From contig CP137666.1 of assembly GCA_037976565.1 (NCBI GenBank), positions 49,503,271-49,567,270 of the forward strand: DNA of 64,000 nucleotides. Direction: 5' to 3'. Source of the stretch: Mesocentrotus franciscanus. Lineage: Eukaryota > Echinodermata > Echinoidea > Camarodonta > Strongylocentrotidae. The notes beneath the pieces are model-generated. The model did not search any database. It was not told the DNA's origin and saw only the letters and a list, made by a program, of their open reading frames with translations. A program made the translations under genes and the position numbers. Below, one piece after another: positions 58,750 to 64,000 of this stretch (position 1 is its first letter; each line of letters begins with the position of its first letter).

Positions 58750-59480
58750 TATCATATCTGTCAGTTCAAAATGTTGCTGACGGTCAAGAAGTGAGATGTG
58801 AGCAATCTTCCCGACAGTCTGCTAACTTTCACAAGATAACATGTCTTTAGTGACATCATATGTAAAAGAATGTTGTCCCATCTTTCTTTTTACGGCAGAT
58901 ATAAACTCTCGTATAAATCAAAACATTCGACGTACCTAGTGTATAATTCATATGGCATATATCTTTTTTCTTAGAGAGAAGAAAAAATAAAGGTGCTCGA
59001 TGACGACTTAGCGATTTCCCTTCTCCCCATTTTGGGATGGGGTGCATGGGATGGGGGTCACTTTAAGTCAGTTGTAATAGTAACATTTTAATTACAATAA
59101 ATATTAAAAACTTTGAGATAATGGCAAGCGTCGCAAGAGTTAATTTGAAAATACAATTCTTGAATATTCAACAGATAATTTATATAGATCTGATACAGGA
59201 GTTACCAAGATAACGGAAAACGAGAGCTAAGTAATATGGCTGACAAGCGCTTTTCATTCTTTGTCTACTAAAATCAAAGAAATCTATCAATATTTTTGGA
59301 TTTTGGTAGCACTGTTATCATTACTGCTTGCATGCACTAATATGATGGGACATTTATAACTCTATCGAGATGTTTACCTCCCTTGCCCTCAATGTCCTGT
59401 AACTGCTAGAATCACATATGATACCATTATGGCCTCACTTGCACAGCGGATGTTTTCCTAACTCATCTTGCTTCCCAAAA
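58750..59480. other. Gene-free stretch upstream of the right-hand gene
   Basis: AT-rich DNA with no supported feature; probably intergenic or distal promoter. Confidence 0.45.
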
Positions 59481-59601
59481 GGCATGACCTTGAAACTTCG
59501 AAAGTAAAGTGCAAGGAGGTCTGATACAAATGGAGGGAGGAGGGGGTTGAAGCCACAGGAGGAAGCGATCACTTTGCATTTGATCACCCCGGAGACCAAG
59601 C

Positions 59602-59625
59602 ATGGCGGACGGTGAACTTGGCGGT
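59602..59625 (+). CDS. First coding exon of a type II membrane protein gene
   Basis: ATG at 59602 is in an optimal context (AAGCATGG: A at -3, G at +4). It reads MADGELGG and stops at a strong donor, GGT/GTAAGT, at 59625/59626. The preceding 100 bases are relatively GC- and purine-rich, as expected of a 5' leader. It ends in phase 0, and the exon at 61211 continues the frame with no stop. Short first coding exons are common, but a 24-base exon cannot be proven without transcript data. Confidence 0.4.
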
Positions 59626-59907
59626 GTAAGTATCGCTAATAATCAGGGGTAATACAGCAGACATTCCACCTGTACCATGCATACGCCTCCTCAAAAATTG
59701 CAGGGACCCATGCTGATAAAGAGAAAAATATTCGCAAAGAGCATTTTAGTTCAACCAATACGGTTATCCGTATTGTTTTGTAACCTTGGAGTAAATACAG
59801 TCCATACTTAAACCTAAATTTTAAAGTTCATCATGATTCAATACAGGGGTGTCGCTAGAGAAGTTTTGAAATGGGGAGGAGGAGGGGGTGGTCTGACAAA
59901 ATTTACC

Positions 59908-60200
59908 GACGAGGTCGCTGACAGAAGAGCTATTATGTCATCTCGATGCCCATTATTTTGTGAAATTGTCTGAAGTTATTTTTTCAGAAGAACCGGTACC
60001 ATGAGATTTTTTAAAGATGTTATTTTTATAAACAACGACATCCAATCCCTGACTAAAATGGTAAAAAGTAAATTTAAAAACGAGGTCGCTGACAGAAAAT
60101 TATGTCATCTCGAATGAAATTGTCTGAAGTTATTCCCGGTACCATGAGAATAATCAATCTTTACCATCCAATCCCTGACTAAAATGGTCAAAAGTATATT
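59908..60200. repeat. Imperfect tandem duplication in presumed intron 1
   Basis: The unit at 59908-60078 (CGAGGTCGCTGACAGAA, TTATGTCATCTCGA, TGAAATTGTCTGAAGTTATT, CGGTACCATGAGA, CATCCAATCCCTGACTAAAA) is repeated at 60080-60200 with several internal deletions. CAGGGGTGTCGCTAG just upstream (about 59845) resembles a hAT terminus, so this may be a decayed transposon interior. Confidence 0.85.
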
Positions 60201-61210
60201 AAAAAAAAAAATATAATAATTGAATTCCCTTCAAGAATAACAATTTTACCAAATCACTTTTTTAAAGTCAATGTTGGGAGTCACATCCAATTTGAATGAG
60301 AAAATCCCATTTTTTGCTACATCGGTTCTCACAATAATGAGATTGTACACTATAAGGTCTTTTTTTATATTCTCCCCTCCATGTTTTATCCAGGACGTTA
60401 TAATGCATGGTACTTGAAACTTACCCCCTTTTTACAAAAAGAGTAATAAATGACTACCGGTACAGCGGTACCTGTTCAGCAAAATTATATGGAAACGTTA
60501 CTCACAGATTAAAAGATTGCTTTGTATAGCTTATGTAACAACGTATTGACAAAAAGGTCGGTATCCATCAAGTTTGCGTGCGCATTTGACGTAGAAGTAA
60601 AACGACAATGGGGGATGGAGGATCTTTTGTAATGTATAACTTCCTGTGAGTCTCCGTGTCTTAAAATACCTGAGCAGGTAGGATGATCTACAAGCACGTA
60701 TATCCAGTTACTGTTACTTCTGTTTCGCAAAGTGCAGTCGTCTGAATGATGTCATGGTAATAAATGTTTTTATCTTGAATTCATGCAATTAGACATAATT
60801 ATAGCAGTGTTTTGATAAGAGCGCTGATTAGGCCTATAGGCAGCTTAAAAACCATGGGCCTTTCAACTACAATTTGACTGACGTAAATAACTGAGTTTAT
60901 TTAAATGCGAGTTCATTTTAAGAACATTGACATTGACATCTCAACATGGACATTTGCTTTTTTTAACTTTCACCTTCATTTATTATTCTTTGAGAAGCAT
61001 TTATGTAGGAGAAATATTATATGCCTTGAATAATATGAAGGTTCATCCATATCGCCTTTAATAAATATATGTTCTTCATAAATTAACCTGGTAAAATACT
61101 TCTTCCTCCTGAGTTGATCCTGTTTCACTGCTCAATAGTGACTGCAAACACTGTAACCGGAAGTACCTTAATATGTTATGCATTATTCAACTCGCAACTC
61201 TTTCAAGCAG

Positions 61211-61400
61211 GTCCAGACAAATGTTTACTTACAAATGCGTTTCCATAGCTACGGAAGTACATTTTTTCTTGTAGCAGTTTTAATTCTAGTGATGTATGCA
61301 TGGTCATGTGTAGTATACGGGTCATCGACCCCATCACCCTTCCCCCACATAGAGCTCCCAGACAGTGAGCAGGAGGAAATAGCACAGTCGGTCACGTATC
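61211..61400 (+). CDS. Signal-anchor exon of the right-hand gene
   Basis: An acceptor, CTCTTTCAAGCAG, ends at 61210. The exon reads VQTNVYLQMRFHSYG, then a hydrophobic stretch STFFLVAVLILVMYAWSCVV, then a Ser/Pro and acidic region (STPSPFPHIELPDSEQEE). It ends at ATC/GTATGT at 61400/61401 in phase 1. With the 59602 exon, the protein has a short basic N-terminal tail, one membrane segment at about residues 24-43 and a Pro/Ser stem. That is the layout of type II membrane proteins such as Golgi glycosyltransferases and M13 peptidases. The catalytic part would lie beyond the window, so the family is unknown. If translation began at ATG 61235, the same segment could act as a signal peptide. Confidence 0.45.
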
Positions 61401-63365
61401 GTATGTGTGTGATGGAAAAATAATCATTCTCTGTCGGCGAAACCTTAACTTAATTTATGCAGCGTTTATTTGCAGGAATTATGATTTTCTGCTGAAAACA
61501 CGCTCCTGAAATATAGATTAAGACTTTTAAACTTTTATTTTGAAAGTTTATACAAATTTAAAGTTATTTCAAAGAAAGAATTGTGTTTAAGGATTACTAG
61601 TACATGAATTTAGAAAAAAAAGAAAATATATAAATGTATAGGCCTATAATATACATGCATTTATAATGGCGTCCAAATTCAAATAAAAGAATACTTCATG
61701 CAATTCTATATGGTGCACTGTAATCCTGTTTCATTAATTCCATTTTTTGTAGGATAACTCGGTCTCATCATATTCCTCATGATACTCCATAAGTGTACAT
61801 GAAACTATCTTTCTTTTGTTGCCAAATTGTTGCTAAGTTTAACACATCGGTTTTACATTTAAAGGTGTTTTTGACCATAAGATTGTGCATGGATACGACA
61901 ATCAAACTACGGAAGTCTACATCAATATAAGTGTTAAGAGACACGCTGTCGGATATTAAAGTTTACGATTACAAGGCTATGGCGATATTTGCGTGTGATA
62001 ATATACTCTCCACCAAAATTAAACCACCGCTTTCAAATTTATTGCATTTTACTAGCCTATTACATAACATTTTCTATGAAGTAACTCCAACATGGAATAA
62101 AACACTTGGTACGACACGAGTGTACCGCGTGCTTCCACCAGCATGTGTTACCTGTGTGTACCATGAATTTGCATAGAATTAAAAGGAAAAGATTTGGATT
62201 AAATGAAATTAATCGGATTGGATTGACATTAATTGAGTTCAATTGTTTTCACAAACACACGAGCAAACAATATAACAACCAATAAAGGGTATTTTTGATT
62301 GTCATTGTACATAATCCAGATGTTTACTTACAATAATTCTAGACAAGTGAACAAAACTGACAGTTTTAAAGTAATTTATGGTAATGACAGGTGAAAACGG
62401 TTGGCTTATTAAAGAGCATGGCTTGTAATGGTAAGCACTTCTTGTAAAACTTAAACATCTATAAAGAAAGTGCTTTAAAGTTTTACGTAGTAAACTTTGC
62501 CCGTGATGATGTTGATGATTTCCAACCTGTTCCATAAGGAATTCGGAATAGTATGATTAGTTTTAATTAGAAAAATCTGCACAGCGGTCAATTAAAAACA
62601 GAAACTAACTGGATATCTTAATTACATGTGTCGCCTGCGTGCTTTATGACTCTACATCTATGCAATATATGGACATGTAGACATGATTACGTTTCTAGAT
62701 GATTTTTATTAATCTTTTGAACATCGAAAGCTTTGAAGAATAGTATAGAGGCGCTATGTGAGACTTTGATTTTCCTGAAAACGTCAACAAAGCGGCGGTA
62801 ATAGGCACTGCAGAATTGTAAAATTAATCGCAGTATTTAGCAATTTATTCTGTCTTCCAGTCTTATCGTAACTGCCCTGTTTTCTGGTAATTAAGAATTC
62901 TCCCATTTCACGCCTACATTTCATGTCCTTGCCTCTATATTCACCCGGTTCATTTTGAATTAATTTTGAGTCATTACAAGGGCCCGGGGAATAAAAACCT
63001 AAATTATTTCCCTCTGAACGAGAGGTACCTATAAGAATTCCCAGCTCAAAGGGTAAAACATGCCGCCATATAATGGGTTTGAAAGTAGACTTAAAACAGA
63101 CTTCATCTGTCGTAATTATAATGAATCATTGCTTGTATGTATACAAAAAAGATTTTAGCACAAAGTTCATGAAGTCAAGTTTATCCATTACTCTTTCAGT
63201 CCCCTAAAAGTCTCTACGTGGATTATATTTCTTTCGGGTATGCAAAAACTTAACAATGATTTTCTTTTACATTACGGTTGCCTGAGCTCCACTTTGTCTT
63301 TGTAGAACATTCCTATCCCACATTCATATATCTTAAAGGGTGTTTTTCCATTCTTCTCACGTCAG
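61401..63365. other. Intron-like AT-rich DNA
   Basis: No other exon, RNA gene or transposon is supported between the second and third candidate exons. From 63518 to the window end I see nothing either; the gene presumably continues beyond. Confidence 0.4.
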
Positions 63366-63409
63366 GCTCGCAGGATACTATGTATTATCGGTCCATTCAG
63401 CACGTCCAG
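63366..63409 (+). CDS. Candidate third exon of the right-hand gene
   Basis: A pyrimidine-rich acceptor (TTTTTCCATTCTTCTCACGTCAG ends at 63365) and a donor CCAG/GTAATA at 63409/63410 bound 44 bases. Entering in phase 1, as the 61211 exon requires, they read SQDTMYYRSIQHVQ with no stop. An alternative acceptor at 63305 (CTTTGTCTTTGTAG) gives a 104-base exon in the same phase. The whole frame stays open to TAA at 63515-63517, so read-through is also possible. No domain is recognised. Confidence 0.28.
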
Positions 63410-64000
63410 GTAATACTACACCGTCAAAGTATAATCCCCAATTGTAGGGTACCCTTTCCGCAGTTATTAGAGCAATGGATGACAATAGACTGCAAATTAT
63501 CTAAGGAAATGACTTAATGAAGTTCATTGCTTTTTGATAACCAGTCATCCGCCACGAGTCTGGAAAGTCTACACCAGCATGTACCTCTATTTTAGAATGG
63601 GGGTGTATGTCGTATTTTACATCACTAAGCGGTGATAGTAAGGATTGATCAAGCATCGGATGGTCTTCATTTAAAATGAACATATATCGTTTGCAAAGGA
63701 GGATACAATACAAATAGAATATAACATGCAATTTAACTTTCAACAATAAGAATGCAAGGACTTGCTTCCTTGTATTTGAGTTGTTCTTCATCGCCAAAAC
63801 TGCAGATTTTTCAATCATTATTATGCAAGACGCCCCAGAAGTATACTTTTAGTTGATATCTTTAGCCCATTCATTTTGTTTTGCAGTGTTGTGTGTAATT
63901 CTTACAAGAGAAACCCCATCGATTTGACAGGAAAAATATCACTAAGCAATGATGAATTTACTTAGGCCTTGCATTTCATCTGCGATGTTACAAACTTTAT

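Noticed and set aside
1..64000. CRISPR arrays, bacterial operons, rRNA genes, known conserved microRNAs
   Set aside because: No regularly spaced direct repeats, no Shine-Dalgarno-led gene strings, no rRNA-like conserved blocks, and no match by eye to let-7, miR-1, miR-9 or miR-124 seeds in hairpins.

Overview
The window looks like 64 kb of an invertebrate deuterostome nuclear genome, most likely an echinoderm of sea-urchin type. It is AT-rich and gene-poor. It is full of (CT)n/(GA)n arrays, the words AGGCCTA and TACATGTA recur, and it holds several tRNA-derived SINE copies ending in (ATT)n plus many small inverted-repeat DNA transposons. There are no bacterial operons, Shine-Dalgarno sites, CRISPR arrays, rRNA genes or convincing stand-alone tRNA genes. 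The taxon is inferred from this texture and not proven.

Protein-coding content is sparse and split into exons, and all exon calls rest on reading frame plus splice consensus alone. The best-supported exons are: (1) an acidic open frame at 478-714 with a strong initiation context, in a promoter-like left edge; (2) a last exon at 36153-36382 (+) with a textbook acceptor, encoding an acidic C-terminus that ends in a basic RARRGKRSRHR-type tail; (3) a gene starting at 59602 (+) whose frame-compatible exons at 59602-59625, 61211-61400 and perhaps 63366-63409 predict a type II (signal-anchor) membrane protein running off the right edge. Weaker candidates are listed with low confidence, mainly minus-strand frames at 7607-7706, 8324-8563 and 10782-10987.

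Most recognisable structure is mobile DNA. Layout: 0-2 kb, promoter-like DNA with three perfect TGACGTCA palindromes, one in the loop of a hairpin. 5-13 kb, a hAT-like fragment, a 61-bp-arm hairpin, and a SINE split by an 871-bp terminal-inverted-repeat element. 14-19 kb, one copy of a dispersed repeat, a 745-bp element carrying a nested TTAA-flanked element, and a ~400-bp foldback. 21-30 kb, microsatellites, a SINE, and a 440-bp element with repeated CGATAAACGC motifs. 29-38 kb, a family of ~50-60-bp palindromes, the second copy of the dispersed repeat, the C-terminal exon, and a 105-bp hAT-type MITE with a perfect 8-bp target duplication. 40-45 kb, a local duplication of which only one copy carries a 143-bp MITE-like insert, and a 291-bp element between identical 8-bp repeats. 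45-59 kb, low-complexity arrays, a 33-bp perfect palindrome, and three SINE copies. 59-64 kb, the start of the right-hand gene.

I found no evidence of a novel defence or metabolic system. The most interesting items are the nested insertions that reconstruct their own empty sites, the CRE-containing hairpins, and the right-edge membrane-protein gene.
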